From Clostridiales bacterium (lineage in GTDB: Bacteria; Bacillota; Clostridia; Lachnospirales; Lachnospiraceae), in NCBI GenBank assembly GCA_018365455.1, contig JAGZJZ010000003.1, positions 124,001 through 188,000 on the forward strand: a stretch of 64,000 nucleotides of DNA, in the 5' to 3' direction. The notes beneath the pieces were generated by a model, which saw only the letters and a list, made by a program, of their open reading frames with translations, had not been told where the DNA came from and ran no database searches. The translations under genes and the position numbers were made by a program. The number at the start of each line of letters is the position of its first letter. The first letter of the stretch is position 1. Shown here one piece after another: positions 36,766 to 46,557 of this stretch.

Positions 36766-39700
36766 TTAAAAATCAAACAAAGACAGCTGATTGGACTCAG
36801 GCAGTTCTCCCATCAGTCCCAGATCATCCATCAAATCAATTACCGTCTTGCTGACCTTGGTACGCTGTCTGAAATCATCTTTGGACAGGAACGGACCGTT
36901 TTTGGCGGCTTCTACCACCGCATCCGCCGCTTTATCCCCCAATCCTTCAATTGTACTTAAGGAGGGCATCAGCTTACCGTCTATGATCTGGAAGCGGTGC
37001 GCCTGGGCACGGTAAAGGTCAACGGGCATAAATTCAAATCCTCTTGCATACATCTCCTGCACGTTTTTCATGTCTTTATACGTATCCTGTTCCTTTTTGG
37101 AAAGGGTATCGTATTTCTTTTTGTATTCCGACATGTAATGTTCCAGTTTTTCCTTTCCCTGGCACATCAGCTCATAGCTGAACGCCGATGCACGGATACT
37201 GAAATACGCCGCATAATATGCCAGGGGATAAAACACTTTACAGTAAGCTATCCGGTATGCCATCATAACATATGCCGCCGCATGGGCTTTCGGGAACATG
37301 TACTTGATTTTCTTACAGGACCAGATATACCAGTCCGGGACATTGTGCTTTATCATTTCCTCTTCCATCTCCGGCTTCAGACCCTTTCCTTTACGCACAC
37401 TCTCCATGATGGTAAATGAAAGCTCGCTTTCCAGCCCCATGTTGATCAGATAGGTCATGATATCATCACGGGTACAGATCGCGGTTGAAATCGTCGCCTT
37501 TCCTTCCTGGATCAATGTCTGGGCATTGCCAAGCCACACGTCAGTACCATGAGACAGACCGGAAATACGCACCAGGTCAGAGAAGGTCTTCGGCTTCGTA
37601 TCAACAAGCATCTGAATAACGAAATCCGTTCCAAACTCAGGTATTCCAAGGGCTCCAAGGGGGCACCCGCCAATGTCTTCCGGTGCAATGCCTAAAGCTC
37701 TGGTACTGCTGAACAGGGACATGACTTCTGCATCATCCATGGGAATCTCCTTTGCATCCAACCCGGTGAGATCTTCCAGCATTCGTATCATAGTGGGATC
37801 GTCGTGTCCCAGGATATCCAGTTTCAAAAGGTTGTGGTCAATGGAGTGGTAGTCAAAATGAGTTGTTATGATATCGGTTGTCTGGTCATTTGCAGGATGC
37901 TGCACCGGGGTAAAGGAATAGATCTCTTCCCCAAGAGGCAGTACGATGATACCTCCCGGATGCTGCCCCGTAGTTCTGCGGACTCCTACGCATCCCTGCA
38001 CGATACGGCCGATTTCACAGTTTCTCTTTCTCTGACCCCGTTCCTCATAGTAATTCTTCACATAGCCGAATGCGGTTTTCTCTGCAAGCGTACCAATCGT
38101 TCCCGCACGAAAAGTCTGTCCTTTTCCAAATATAACCTCTGTGTAACGGTGGGCATTTCCCTGATAGTCACCGGAAAAATTAAGGTCAATATCAGGTTCT
38201 TTATTTCCTTTGAAACCAAGGAAGGTCTCAAAAGGAATATCAAAGCCTTCTTTTTTTAACATGGCGCCGCATTTGGGGCATACCATATCCGGCATATCAC
38301 AGCCGGCGCCGCCCACGTAGGGCTTCACTGCATCCGAATCGAAATCACTGTAATGGCATTCCGCGCAGTAATAATGAGGCCTTAACGGGTTTACTTCTGT
38401 AATTCCGGACATGGTGGCAACGAAGGAAGAACCTACTGATCCCCTGGAACCTACCAGATATCCGTCCTCATTGGACTTCCATACCAGCTTCTGGGCAATG
38501 ATATACATTACGGCAAATCCATTGCTGATAATAGATTTCAACTCCCTTTCCAAACGCTCGGATACTACTTCCGGCAGGTCATCCCCATAGATTTCATGTG
38601 CTCTGTTATAACAGATTTCACGAAGAGTTGTATCAGAATCTTCAATTACCGGAGGGCATTTGTCCGGTCTTACCGGAGCAATCTTCTCACACATATCTGC
38701 GATTTTATTGGTATTGGTAATGACTACTTCTTCCGCTTTCTCACTTCCCAGGTAGGCAAATTCCTCCAGCATTTCCTCTGTGGTCCGCAGATACAGCGGT
38801 GCCTGGTCATCCGCATCCTTGAATCCTTTTCCCGCCATGATAATTCTGCGGTAAACTTCATCCGCCGGATCTAAAAAGTGTACGTCACAGGTAGCTACTA
38901 CCAGCTTGTGAAACTGTTCCCCTAATTTTACAATACGCCGGTTAATCTCCATTAATTCTTCCTGGGAACTGATATCTACCTTGTCGCTGTGTATCATGAA
39001 CTGGTTGTTCCCAAGGGGCTGAATCTCCAGGTAGTCATAAAATTCCACCAGCCTTGCAATATCCTTCTGTGACTTATTGTTCAGCACTGCCTGATACAGT
39101 TCTCCTGCCTCACATGCCGATCCAATCAGAAGTCCTTCCCTGTGTTCGATAAAAGCACTCTTCGGAATTCTGGGCCGGCGGCTGTAATAATCCAGATGGG
39201 AATAGGAAATCAGCTTATACAGATTTACCCTGCCCGTATTGTTCGTGGCAAGTATAATCGCATGGTATGTATTCAGTTTTTTAACCTGATCCGGAGTTGT
39301 CTTTCCAATGGAATTCACTCCATTTAAGTCACCCAGCCCCCGCTCCCTTAACATTTCCACAAATTTCACAAAAATTTCCGCCGTACAGCCTGCATCGTCT
39401 ACGGCTCTGTGATGATTTTCCAGTGAGATGTGAAGCGCTTTTGCAACCGTGTCCAACTTGTACCGGCTTAACTGGGGAAGCAGAATTCTGGCAAGGGCAA
39501 CCGTATCCACACTGGTAAATTCTTTTTGGATGCCCATTCTTCTGCAGTTTTCTTCGATGAAACTCATATCAAAGGATGCATTATGTGCAACCATCACTGC
39601 ATCCTGGACAAATTCCAGGAACTCAGGCAGAATTTCTTCAATAGTCCTTGCCTGAAGCACCATATTATCATTGATCCCGGTAAGCTCCTCTATCCGAAAT

Positions 39701-41403
39701 GGAATCGGAACCTGGGGATTGACAAAGGTAGAAAAACGATCTTTGATGACACCATTCACTACCTTTACCGCACCGATTTCTATGATCCGGTTGCTCACAG
39801 GGCTGAATCCGGTTGTCTCCAGGTCAAAAACCACATAGGTGTCGTCCAGGCTCTGTCCTTTGGAGTTCACAACCAGTTCCTGCAAATCATCCACCAGATA
39901 TGCTTCTACTCCATAGATCACTTTAAACGGACAGGGCACCCGCTTTAGCTCATCCTTGGAAATATCCGGGTGGTCTTTCTGATACTGAGATTTAAATTCC
40001 CGGTCAATGTCTTCAATCACATGATTTGCATCGGGAAATGACTGTACATCCCCATGGTCTGTAATGGCTATTGCCTTATGCCCCCATTTATAAGCACGTT
40101 TTACAATATCCTTGGCTTCGGAGACTCCGTCCATATCACTCATTTTTGTGTGGCAGTGGAGTTCCACCCTTTTTTCCGGATAAGTATCCATCCGGCTGGT
40201 GCGGAAATCGGAAATTTTCTTGATTCCCACAATGGATCCAATAGTTAACTGGCTGTCAAACCGGTCTATGGTGGTAACCCCTTTCATTTTCACAAAGGCA
40301 CCTTTTTTTACACCTTCCAGAATCTCCGGGACCTGATCATTGCGTGCAAACATTTTAACTACAATGGTATCCGTATAATCGGTTACTTCCAAAATGAGAA
40401 TTGTCTTTTCATTACGGATTTCTCTTGTGTCCAGATTCTGAATCTGTCCACGGATAACCACTTCTCCCATCTCTTCCATAATCTGGTCAATGGTAATTGC
40501 TTCTTCTTCAAAATCCCTGCCGTAAATAACATCCGGATTATCTGACTTCTTATAGCCTCCACGGTAACTGTCGCCGCCTTTGTTAAATCCGCCTTTTTTA
40601 AACTCTCCTGATTTCTTTGGAGCGGAAGTCTGTTTTGGCGCAGCTTTCTCCTGCCTGCCGGATGCCTGACCGCCGCCTTCTTTATTGGATGGCTTAGATG
40701 CTGCGTTTCCCTGCTCTGTCTGATTATCCCCACCAGAGGCGCCGGCACCGGCGTCGCCCGACCAGCCCTGAGCCTCTTCGCCTGCTAAGTTATCCTCATT
40801 ATCCGACTGCTTGACCGCCACATTTTTCATAATGGCTTCTACTTCCTGTCGAATACGGATTTCGCTGTTCTTTCTGGCTTTACTTTCCACAGGGTCTTTC
40901 ATTTCTGTCTGAATCTTCAGAGACATGCCGCACCGTTCACAGAAAATCTTTTCCAACACTCTTACAAGCTCCTCCGATTTGCCCTCCGCCACTACGGAAT
41001 TTTCCATGGTCAGCTTCATGGTATCTTCAGCCGGAAACTCGCAGGATGCCTGGCGGAACAGATTGTATTCGAAAATACTGTAATCCTTTAATTCCAGCAG
41101 AATGCTGTCTTTGTAAATGGGAAGCAGCTTCTCTGGCGTATACTGCTGGGACAGATTAAACCGTTCTATGATTTTAATGGTTATGGGCATCGCTAAAAAG
41201 AGCTGGCTTTTTATCGCCTGCTCTACTTCGTTAATATATTTTTTATGAATTAATTTTTCACTCTTTAGATAAACACGCATATAATCCTTTGCTGAAGTGA
41301 CAGATACCTTGGGCACTGTCACCTGAGCAAAAAGACTTTGTATATTCTGGTTGATATCTAAAGACGGAAATACATCAAAAAACAGCTTTTCCACACTACT
41401 CAC
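36766..41403 (-). CDS. polC: DNA polymerase III, PolC-type alpha subunit
   Basis: 1545-residue replicative polymerase of low-GC Firmicutes with built-in 3'-5' exonuclease. In order: N-terminal domains (about 1-200), a low-complexity Gly/Ser/Lys/Gln linker (about 205-290), OB domain (about 305-400), PHP domain part (about 410-500 and after the exonuclease; VELHCHTKMSDMDG), DEDDh exonuclease (about 520-690; VFDLETTGFSP, HNASFDMSF, HHRAVDDAG), then PHP remainder and polymerase core. A zinc-binding cluster CAECHYSDF plus CPKC lies at about 1010-1045, and the catalytic aspartates are in EPDIDLNFSG (about 1075) and LKLDILGHDDPT (about 1190). ATG overlaps the ispG end by 8 bases, so the two are cotranscribed. 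Usual length is about 1430-1450; the linker accounts for the excess. Confidence 0.98.
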   Translation of the reverse strand: MSSVEKLFFDVFPSLDINQNIQSLFAQVTVPKVSVTSAKDYMRVYLKSEKLIHKKYINEVEQAIKSQLFLAMPITIKIIERFNLSQQYTPEKLLPIYKDSILLELKDYSIFEYNLFRQASCEFPAEDTMKLTMENSVVAEGKSEELVRVLEKIFCERCGMSLKIQTEMKDPVESKARKNSEIRIRQEVEAIMKNVAVKQSDNEDNLAGEEAQGWSGDAGAGASGGDNQTEQGNAASKPSNKEGGGQASGRQEKAAPKQTSAPKKSGEFKKGGFNKGGDSYRGGYKKSDNPDVIYGRDFEEEAITIDQIMEEMGEVVIRGQIQNLDTREIRNEKTILILEVTDYTDTIVVKMFARNDQVPEILEGVKKGAFVKMKGVTTIDRFDSQLTIGSIVGIKKISDFRTSRMDTYPEKRVELHCHTKMSDMDGVSEAKDIVKRAYKWGHKAIAITDHGDVQSFPDANHVIEDIDREFKSQYQKDHPDISKDELKRVPCPFKVIYGVEAYLVDDLQELVVNSKGQSLDDTYVVFDLETTGFSPVSNRIIEIGAVKVVNGVIKDRFSTFVNPQVPIPFRIEELTGINDNMVLQARTIEEILPEFLEFVQDAVMVAHNASFDMSFIEENCRRMGIQKEFTSVDTVALARILLPQLSRYKLDTVAKALHISLENHHRAVDDAGCTAEIFVKFVEMLRERGLGDLNGVNSIGKTTPDQVKKLNTYHAIILATNNTGRVNLYKLISYSHLDYYSRRPRIPKSAFIEHREGLLIGSACEAGELYQAVLNNKSQKDIARLVEFYDYLEIQPLGNNQFMIHSDKVDISSQEELMEINRRIVKLGEQFHKLVVATCDVHFLDPADEVYRRIIMAGKGFKDADDQAPLYLRTTEEMLEEFAYLGSEKAEEVVITNTNKIADMCEKIAPVRPDKCPPVIEDSDTTLREICYNRAHEIYGDDLPEVVSERLERELKSIISNGFAVMYIIAQKLVWKSNEDGYLVGSRGSVGSSFVATMSGITEVNPLRPHYYCAECHYSDFDSDAVKPYVGGAGCDMPDMVCPKCGAMLKKEGFDIPFETFLGFKGNKEPDIDLNFSGDYQGNAHRYTEVIFGKGQTFRAGTIGTLAEKTAFGYVKNYYEERGQRKRNCEIGRIVQGCVGVRRTTGQHPGGIIVLPLGEEIYSFTPVQHPANDQTTDIITTHFDYHSIDHNLLKLDILGHDDPTMIRMLEDLTGLDAKEIPMDDAEVMSLFSSTRALGIAPEDIGGCPLGALGIPEFGTDFVIQMLVDTKPKTFSDLVRISGLSHGTDVWLGNAQTLIQEGKATISTAICTRDDIMTYLINMGLESELSFTIMESVRKGKGLKPEMEEEMIKHNVPDWYIWSCKKIKYMFPKAHAAAYVMMAYRIAYCKVFYPLAYYAAYFSIRASAFSYELMCQGKEKLEHYMSEYKKKYDTLSKKEQDTYKDMKNVQEMYARGFEFMPVDLYRAQAHRFQIIDGKLMPSLSTIEGLGDKAADAVVEAAKNGPFLSKDDFRQRTKVSKTVIDLMDDLGLMGELPESNQLSLFDF

Positions 41404-42451
41404 TCCAGTTTACCAATTCTTCTCTTAATGCGTGAAGCAGCTGATCTTCCGGAATCTTACGGATAATTTCACCTTTTTTAATCAGCAGTCCCTCACCCTT
41501 GCCGCCTGCAATTCCGATATCCGCTTCTTTTGCCTCACCAGGACCGTTTACCACGCAGCCCATCACGGCAACCTTAATATTCAGCGGAATATCTTCCACC
41601 ATATTTTCAACTTTATTAGCAAGACCGATCAGATCGATCTGGGTTCTTCCGCAGGTGGGGCAGGACACTACTTCAATGCCGCCCTTTCGCAGTCCCAGCG
41701 TTCTTAATATGAGCTTTGCAGATTTGATTTCTTCTAGCGGATCTCCCGTCAGGGATACTCTTATGGTATCTCCGATTCCCTGGGATAAAATAATTCCAAG
41801 GCCTGCCGCCGACTTAATATTACCGGAGAGAATTGTACCGGATTCCGTTATTCCCACATGAAGGGGATAGTTGGTTTTTTTTGCAATCAGTTCATGGGCT
41901 TTGGCGCACATCATTACATCCGAAGATTTGATACTGATAACCAGGTTGTCATAACCCAGATCTTCAATAATGCGTACTTTATCCAGGGCGCTTTCTACAA
42001 TTCCTTCCGCCGTAACGCCATGGTATTTCGTTACCAGTTCCTTCTCCAGGGAACCGCTGTTAACTCCCACACGAATGGGGATTCCAAGCTCTTTCGCCTT
42101 CTCCACTACGGCACGGATGCGGTCACCGCCTCCGATATTTCCCGGATTAATCCGGATTTTATCTGCTCCATGTTCCATTGCAGCTATGGCTAACTTGTAA
42201 TCAAAATGGATATCCGCTACCAGGGGTATGGTGATCTCCTTTTTAATCTCCGCCAGTGCTTCTGCGGCTTCCATGGTCGGTACTGCACACCGGATAATAT
42301 CACATCCTGCTGCCGTTAATCTTTGGATCTGTTCTACGGTAGCTTTCACATCTTCCGTTTTTGTATTTGTCATAGACTGTATCAAAACAGGATTCCCGCC
42401 TCCGATGACACGGTTCCCTATCTGAATTACTTTTGTATGTTCTCTGTGCAT
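41396..42451 (-). CDS. ispG: 4-hydroxy-3-methylbut-2-enyl diphosphate synthase
   Basis: 351-residue [4Fe-4S] enzyme of the MEP isoprenoid pathway. It reductively opens methylerythritol cyclodiphosphate to HMBPP. TIM-barrel part about 1-240 (PVLIQSMTNTKTEDV, RINPGNIGGGDR), cluster-binding part about 255-351 with the cysteines in SCPTCGRTQ and MGCVVNGPGEA. AGGAGGATAGG precedes the ATG. First gene of an ispG-polC pair, an arrangement common in Clostridia. Confidence 0.97.
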   Translation of the reverse strand: MHREHTKVIQIGNRVIGGGNPVLIQSMTNTKTEDVKATVEQIQRLTAAGCDIIRCAVPTMEAAEALAEIKKEITIPLVADIHFDYKLAIAAMEHGADKIRINPGNIGGGDRIRAVVEKAKELGIPIRVGVNSGSLEKELVTKYHGVTAEGIVESALDKVRIIEDLGYDNLVISIKSSDVMMCAKAHELIAKKTNYPLHVGITESGTILSGNIKSAAGLGIILSQGIGDTIRVSLTGDPLEEIKSAKLILRTLGLRKGGIEVVSCPTCGRTQIDLIGLANKVENMVEDIPLNIKVAVMGCVVNGPGEAKEADIGIAGGKGEGLLIKKGEIIRKIPEDQLLHALREELVNWSE

Positions 42452-42507
42452 CCTATCCTCCTATGCCGTCATTTCACGGCTATGCTGTATACACGTTCAC
42501 GATGTTC

Positions 42508-42536
42508 ATTATAACCGATCTGAAATGACATGACAA
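42508..42536 (-). promoter_or_regulatory. Promoter of ispG-polC
   Basis: On the minus strand TTGTCA (42536-42531) and TATAAT (42513-42508) are 17 bases apart, and the predicted start is about 50 bases from the ispG ATG. Strong housekeeping-type promoter. Confidence 0.75.
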
Positions 42537-42545
42537 GATGTAAAA

Positions 42546-42569
42546 CACAGGAGACAGGTTTTGCCTGTG
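42546..42569 (-). terminator. Terminator of GH112 gene
   Basis: CACAGG pairs with CCTGTG around a 12-base loop, followed on the minus strand by TTTTAC, twelve bases after the GH112 stop. Short stem, so moderate strength. It separates the pectin operon from ispG. Confidence 0.6.
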
Positions 42570-42580
42570 GCAGATTCTGA

Positions 42581-44737
42581 TTACAGTTCCATGAACCGGG
42601 TGCCGAATCCCTCCAGTTCCACACGTATAGTTCCAAATTCCGTACTGACACTGGTTCTCTGGGTTTCTTTGCTGTTATTGATGATAACCAGGACTTTGCT
42701 TTTTGGAAAATATGCGCATTCCGTATATGGATTTGCTGTGACATATTGGGGATTCATTTTCTGTCCCGTTCCATAAAGGAGCAGGTTTAAAAACATCCTT
42801 GTATTTTCCAGGCTGTAGCAAAAGGAGGACAGATAAATCCCTTTTCCATTTCCGAAACTACGTACCGTCAGCGCCGGTACCCCTTTCTCTTCAGCCAGCA
42901 CCACAGACTTGCCGTCTGTTAAATAAATGGAGTCCTGTCCCTGGATATAAGCGCCTTTGGGCAGTAACCCCTCTATCTTCTCAATCCGATACTGCCACCT
43001 TCCATGGCACACTCTTGCACCCTGGTCTTTATCTGTTCCTAAGATTTCCGACAGGCGGAAAAACGTATCAAAGCCATCCACGGCAGAGGGTTCCCCGATT
43101 CCAAGGAAGGTTCCGCCCTCATATGCCCATTTTGTAATCTGCTCCACCACACGTGCATCTCTCCATGCCTCACCGCCGCTCCATGCGCTTTTTGCCCTTC
43201 CGGCGTTAATCAGAACCTGGACGCCGTCCAAAGCACCGTTTTTAACGTCCTCAAAGTCCAGAAAACTTACTTCCACCGGCAAGCCTGAAAGCGCTTCTAA
43301 GACATGTACCAGGTCATGTGTTTCTGTCTCGTGAAAATGACCGGATAGCGTCCAGGAACGCAGTCTGCCCCAGCTGTGGAGTACCGCCACCCTGCAGTTT
43401 AACTGATATACCGGACCTTCTTCATGGAGTTTTCGAATCTGTCGGAATTCCTTTGCAATGTGCTCCACATAGCGGCAGAATTCAGGATAATCCTCTGTTA
43501 AATGCAGATATCCCCCCAAACCGATTCTTTGAACCGGCACACGAAGGAGAGCCCTGCGAATCTGATTCCAGTACTTTTTCGCCTCCAGCGCGGGATCTCC
43601 ATCCCCCGAAAACGTGGGAGCGCCGCCAAGTCCTACCGGAAACAGATATGGATGCAGCCGCAGTTCGTGGGTAACGGATTTTACCCCTGCGCACAATCTG
43701 GCTTCGTACCCGGAGAAGACACACTTAATCAACCCGTCAAATCCAAACTCCCTAAACCTTTTTCCGTAAGGCTCCACGCCGACCCAGCTGTCATCATAAA
43801 AGACATATGCCTCCTTGCCATGGCGATGGACAATGTCCACCAGTTTTTTACCAAAATTAATCACAAAGTCATTGATAAAATTCATATAATCCAGTTTTCT
43901 GGAATTTGGGGGCATATGGGATGCCTGATAGGCGCCTTTGTTTACAAAATCCTCTGCACACAGCTGATAGCCGTATTTGGATGCAAACTGCTGCAGCGCC
44001 AGCGGGCTGACGGTAAAATCGTAGGAACCCCAGTCCGTGAACAGGGACCGGTTTCTTTCGCTGCTTCCCCAGATCCAGGCAAAATTATAAAACAGAGAAG
44101 TAAAACGTACCACCGTAGTATAAGGGTGGTCACTGCACCAGTCTTCCATCCATTTCAGCAGATAGGACTGCGTCTCCACATACCTTGGATCCACCGGCAT
44201 TAAATGCTCCTGGTTCCATCCATTAGTCACATGATTATACATGGATATTTCTTCCCAGATGCGGTATGCGAGAAAACTAACGGTATACTTGTGGTAGGGC
44301 ACTGCATTTTGAATGGTGAGATTTCCCGCTTCCTTCTCATAGGTCCACAGCCTTCTGGATACCTCCATTTCAGAAGTGCGGTCATAGACCTGCCAATACT
44401 GCATGGATTCCGGACTGTCGTTCACCATAAACTGCTCTTTGCTGAAGTCTCTCATGAGATGAAAGGTCACAAATGATTCCGCTGCTGTCTTTGGATTGGT
44501 AATTAAAAAGGTCTGCTGCAGCTTATCCATATGCTGATTCGCCCATTCATTATGCCCACGAATGATACAGATTGTAGAATAGATGCCATAGCCTGCTTTC
44601 AATATCCTGTCTGACAGTTTTGTCCCGTCACTGTCTCTGATCACATCGGCTCCCCATTTATCCGCCAGCTTCAGTGTCAGTTCCTCATACCCGGATTCTC
44701 CAGGCAAGGTGAATCCCCCTTTTAATTCTGCTGTCAT
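42581..44737 (-). CDS. GH112 beta-galactoside phosphorylase (probably galactosyl-rhamnose)
   Basis: 718-residue cytoplasmic phosphorylase that cleaves a terminal beta-galactoside with phosphate, giving galactose 1-phosphate. GH112 signatures throughout: ADKWGADVIRDSDGT near the N-terminus, VDIVHRHGKEAYVFYDDSWVGVEPYG with the probable catalytic acid at D316 (equivalent to D313 of the bifidobacterial enzyme, from memory), HPYLFPVG, and IGLGGYLHLTEDYPEF. Family members act on galacto-/lacto-N-biose or on Gal-beta-1,4-rhamnose. This gene overlaps an SGNH gene by 4 bases (ATGA) in an operon with GH105, so Gal-rhamnose from rhamnogalacturonan I is the likelier substrate. The alternative is lacto-N-biose released by the GH136-like enzymes. 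Confidence 0.9.
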   Translation of the reverse strand: MTAELKGGFTLPGESGYEELTLKLADKWGADVIRDSDGTKLSDRILKAGYGIYSTICIIRGHNEWANQHMDKLQQTFLITNPKTAAESFVTFHLMRDFSKEQFMVNDSPESMQYWQVYDRTSEMEVSRRLWTYEKEAGNLTIQNAVPYHKYTVSFLAYRIWEEISMYNHVTNGWNQEHLMPVDPRYVETQSYLLKWMEDWCSDHPYTTVVRFTSLFYNFAWIWGSSERNRSLFTDWGSYDFTVSPLALQQFASKYGYQLCAEDFVNKGAYQASHMPPNSRKLDYMNFINDFVINFGKKLVDIVHRHGKEAYVFYDDSWVGVEPYGKRFREFGFDGLIKCVFSGYEARLCAGVKSVTHELRLHPYLFPVGLGGAPTFSGDGDPALEAKKYWNQIRRALLRVPVQRIGLGGYLHLTEDYPEFCRYVEHIAKEFRQIRKLHEEGPVYQLNCRVAVLHSWGRLRSWTLSGHFHETETHDLVHVLEALSGLPVEVSFLDFEDVKNGALDGVQVLINAGRAKSAWSGGEAWRDARVVEQITKWAYEGGTFLGIGEPSAVDGFDTFFRLSEILGTDKDQGARVCHGRWQYRIEKIEGLLPKGAYIQGQDSIYLTDGKSVVLAEEKGVPALTVRSFGNGKGIYLSSFCYSLENTRMFLNLLLYGTGQKMNPQYVTANPYTECAYFPKSKVLVIINNSKETQRTSVSTEFGTIRVELEGFGTRFMEL

Positions 44738-46557
44738 TTTATATCCTCCTTATTCTCGTTTCCCTTCTGATGTAATGACATGTAAAGCGTTTTGCATATA
44801 GCTGCTGCATTTTTTCTGGATATAAAATGATCCAAATCCGCTTCTTTTGCTGCAATTCCCATTGCGCTGGCTGCCTGTATCTCCTCTTCCTCCCACAAAG
44901 GGGAATGAATCGGCTGCACAGGCAGCTGCTTTCTGCATTGATAACCGGTCATAGCAATCCTTAAAAATTCCCGCAGGGTAACTGCCTTATCCGGGAAAAT
45001 TTTCTTCTCCCTCACCATAAATTGGGGAATCATCCCATTTTGATAAGCGCACTCTATCGTTCCTGCATACCATTCATGCCCCGCAACATCTTCAAACATA
45101 TCGTTATAGACATTAACCGGGAAAAAATTCATTGCCTGAATAACCAGATCCATTGCCTCTGCCCTCGTCAGCCATTCCTCTGGTCTTGTAAGATCCAGGA
45201 ACAGTTCCTTACCATCAGCCGGATCATCTCCCCCTTCCCAGTTTGCGGGTGGCCTGGGCAGGGTAATGTTTCTTTCTGGGATCCACTCATTTGCTGGCTT
45301 TTCACCGGTTTTACCAAACGTACCTCTAGTCCCCCTAAGTTGTTCCAACAAATCTTCCGCCACAAATCCCGCCATTTTATATGCCCCATAGTCATTGCTG
45401 TGGGTAAAATCACCGGGAAAATAATATAATTTAGCCTCCTCCAGTCCCAGGTTCCTTACAAATTCCATGCTCTTGCCGTGTAAATCCACAACCGGTACAT
45501 TCATTTGTTCCCCAATCTCTTTACACACCAGGGCATAGTTCTGCAGCAAATCGTTGTAAGAACCATCTGACCCCCGCCAGGAATTCCTTGCCAGCGGCGT
45601 AACCAGGATAGGACTGGCTTCTTTTGCCCTGATCTCCTTGATATAGGTAACCAGATTGTTCCGGTACCCTTCTTCTGCCTTCAAATGGTGCATCTTCTGG
45701 TCATTATGTCCAAACTGGAACAGGCAGTAATCCCCTTTTTGAATGTGGTTTAAAATGATCTGATAATGGCCTTCACTGCGAAAACTCTCTGTGGTCAGCC
45801 CGGAATGGGCATGGTTGGACACCGCAGCCAGACTGCCGGTAAATGCGCTAAGCATCTGCCCCCAGCCGCTATAACTGCTTCCCGGTGCGTAAGGGTACTC
45901 CCCGCTCTGGTCCGTTACGGTAGAGTCCCCCGCTATATACAGGACGGGACTTTCTACCGGACAGATCTTGGCACTGACCAGCCTTGGCGCATTTCCCACA
46001 AGAGTAATCTCTGCACTGTAATCCGGATAAACCATCTTGCGGCCTCTTGGAATAATATCGCAGATATTCAGCAGAAACTCTTTATCTAATTCCTCACCTG
46101 CCGACAGTTTTCCTCGATAAAACAGCCTTCTTCTGCCCAGAAAAATAAGCAGTTCCTCTTCTTCCACCGCTGCAAAAAGTTTCAGCCGCACTTTATAATT
46201 GCCGCTCTGGGGAACATCTGCCTTGAAGGTGAGAGGTATCCTTCTGTTATTTTCAGAAAGCCGGCTTAGGATACCGGTTGAATCCACATAACAGCCGGAT
46301 GCATCCTGTGCGATTCGCGTCAGATCCCTGTCCCGGTACCAGAAAAAGGCATCAAACCCGGCATTTAATTCGGGAATCTGCAGCATGGGATCCGCCCGCC
46401 TGTTGGCTTCTGTTACAAATCCCCAGGGCTTCTCCCTGGTATAGAGATCCTCCGGGGTAACCTCCCGTGTCCCTGCCACGCCGCCTGGAAGAAAGGAAAA
46501 TGACCGTGGAAGATGCTCTGTTTTCTTACAGGGCCCCGTCACTTCGACAGTTTTCAT
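44734..46557 (-). CDS. SGNH acetylesterase (CE12-like) with S-layer-homology repeats
   Basis: 607 residues. GGGGGTG precedes the ATG. N-terminal beta-sandwich about 1-205, SGNH esterase about 205-400 (YIAGDSTVTDQ with the nucleophile Ser, FQFGHNDQK, DFTHSNDYGAYKMA with the catalytic His) as in rhamnogalacturonan acetylesterases. Residues about 465-600 resemble S-layer-homology repeats (LTRAEAMDLVIQAMN, FEDVAGHEWYAGTIECAY, FPDKAVTLREFLRIAM, then a partial unit). No signal peptide or membrane segment, so export is unexpected and the repeats are a puzzle. Overlaps GH105 by 32 bases and GH112 by 4, which indicates tight translational coupling in the rhamnogalacturonan operon. Confidence 0.85.
   Translation of the reverse strand: MKTVEVTGPCKKTEHLPRSFSFLPGGVAGTREVTPEDLYTREKPWGFVTEANRRADPMLQIPELNAGFDAFFWYRDRDLTRIAQDASGCYVDSTGILSRLSENNRRIPLTFKADVPQSGNYKVRLKLFAAVEEEELLIFLGRRRLFYRGKLSAGEELDKEFLLNICDIIPRGRKMVYPDYSAEITLVGNAPRLVSAKICPVESPVLYIAGDSTVTDQSGEYPYAPGSSYSGWGQMLSAFTGSLAAVSNHAHSGLTTESFRSEGHYQIILNHIQKGDYCLFQFGHNDQKMHHLKAEEGYRNNLVTYIKEIRAKEASPILVTPLARNSWRGSDGSYNDLLQNYALVCKEIGEQMNVPVVDLHGKSMEFVRNLGLEEAKLYYFPGDFTHSNDYGAYKMAGFVAEDLLEQLRGTRGTFGKTGEKPANEWIPERNITLPRPPANWEGGDDPADGKELFLDLTRPEEWLTRAEAMDLVIQAMNFFPVNVYNDMFEDVAGHEWYAGTIECAYQNGMIPQFMVREKKIFPDKAVTLREFLRIAMTGYQCRKQLPVQPIHSPLWEEEEIQAASAMGIAAKEADLDHFISRKNAAAICKTLYMSLHQKGNENKEDIK

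Noticed and set aside
42427..42490. Hairpin-like sequence near the ispG ribosome site considered as a riboswitch.
   Set aside because: Only about five base pairs with mismatches, and no match to a riboswitch core that I recognise.
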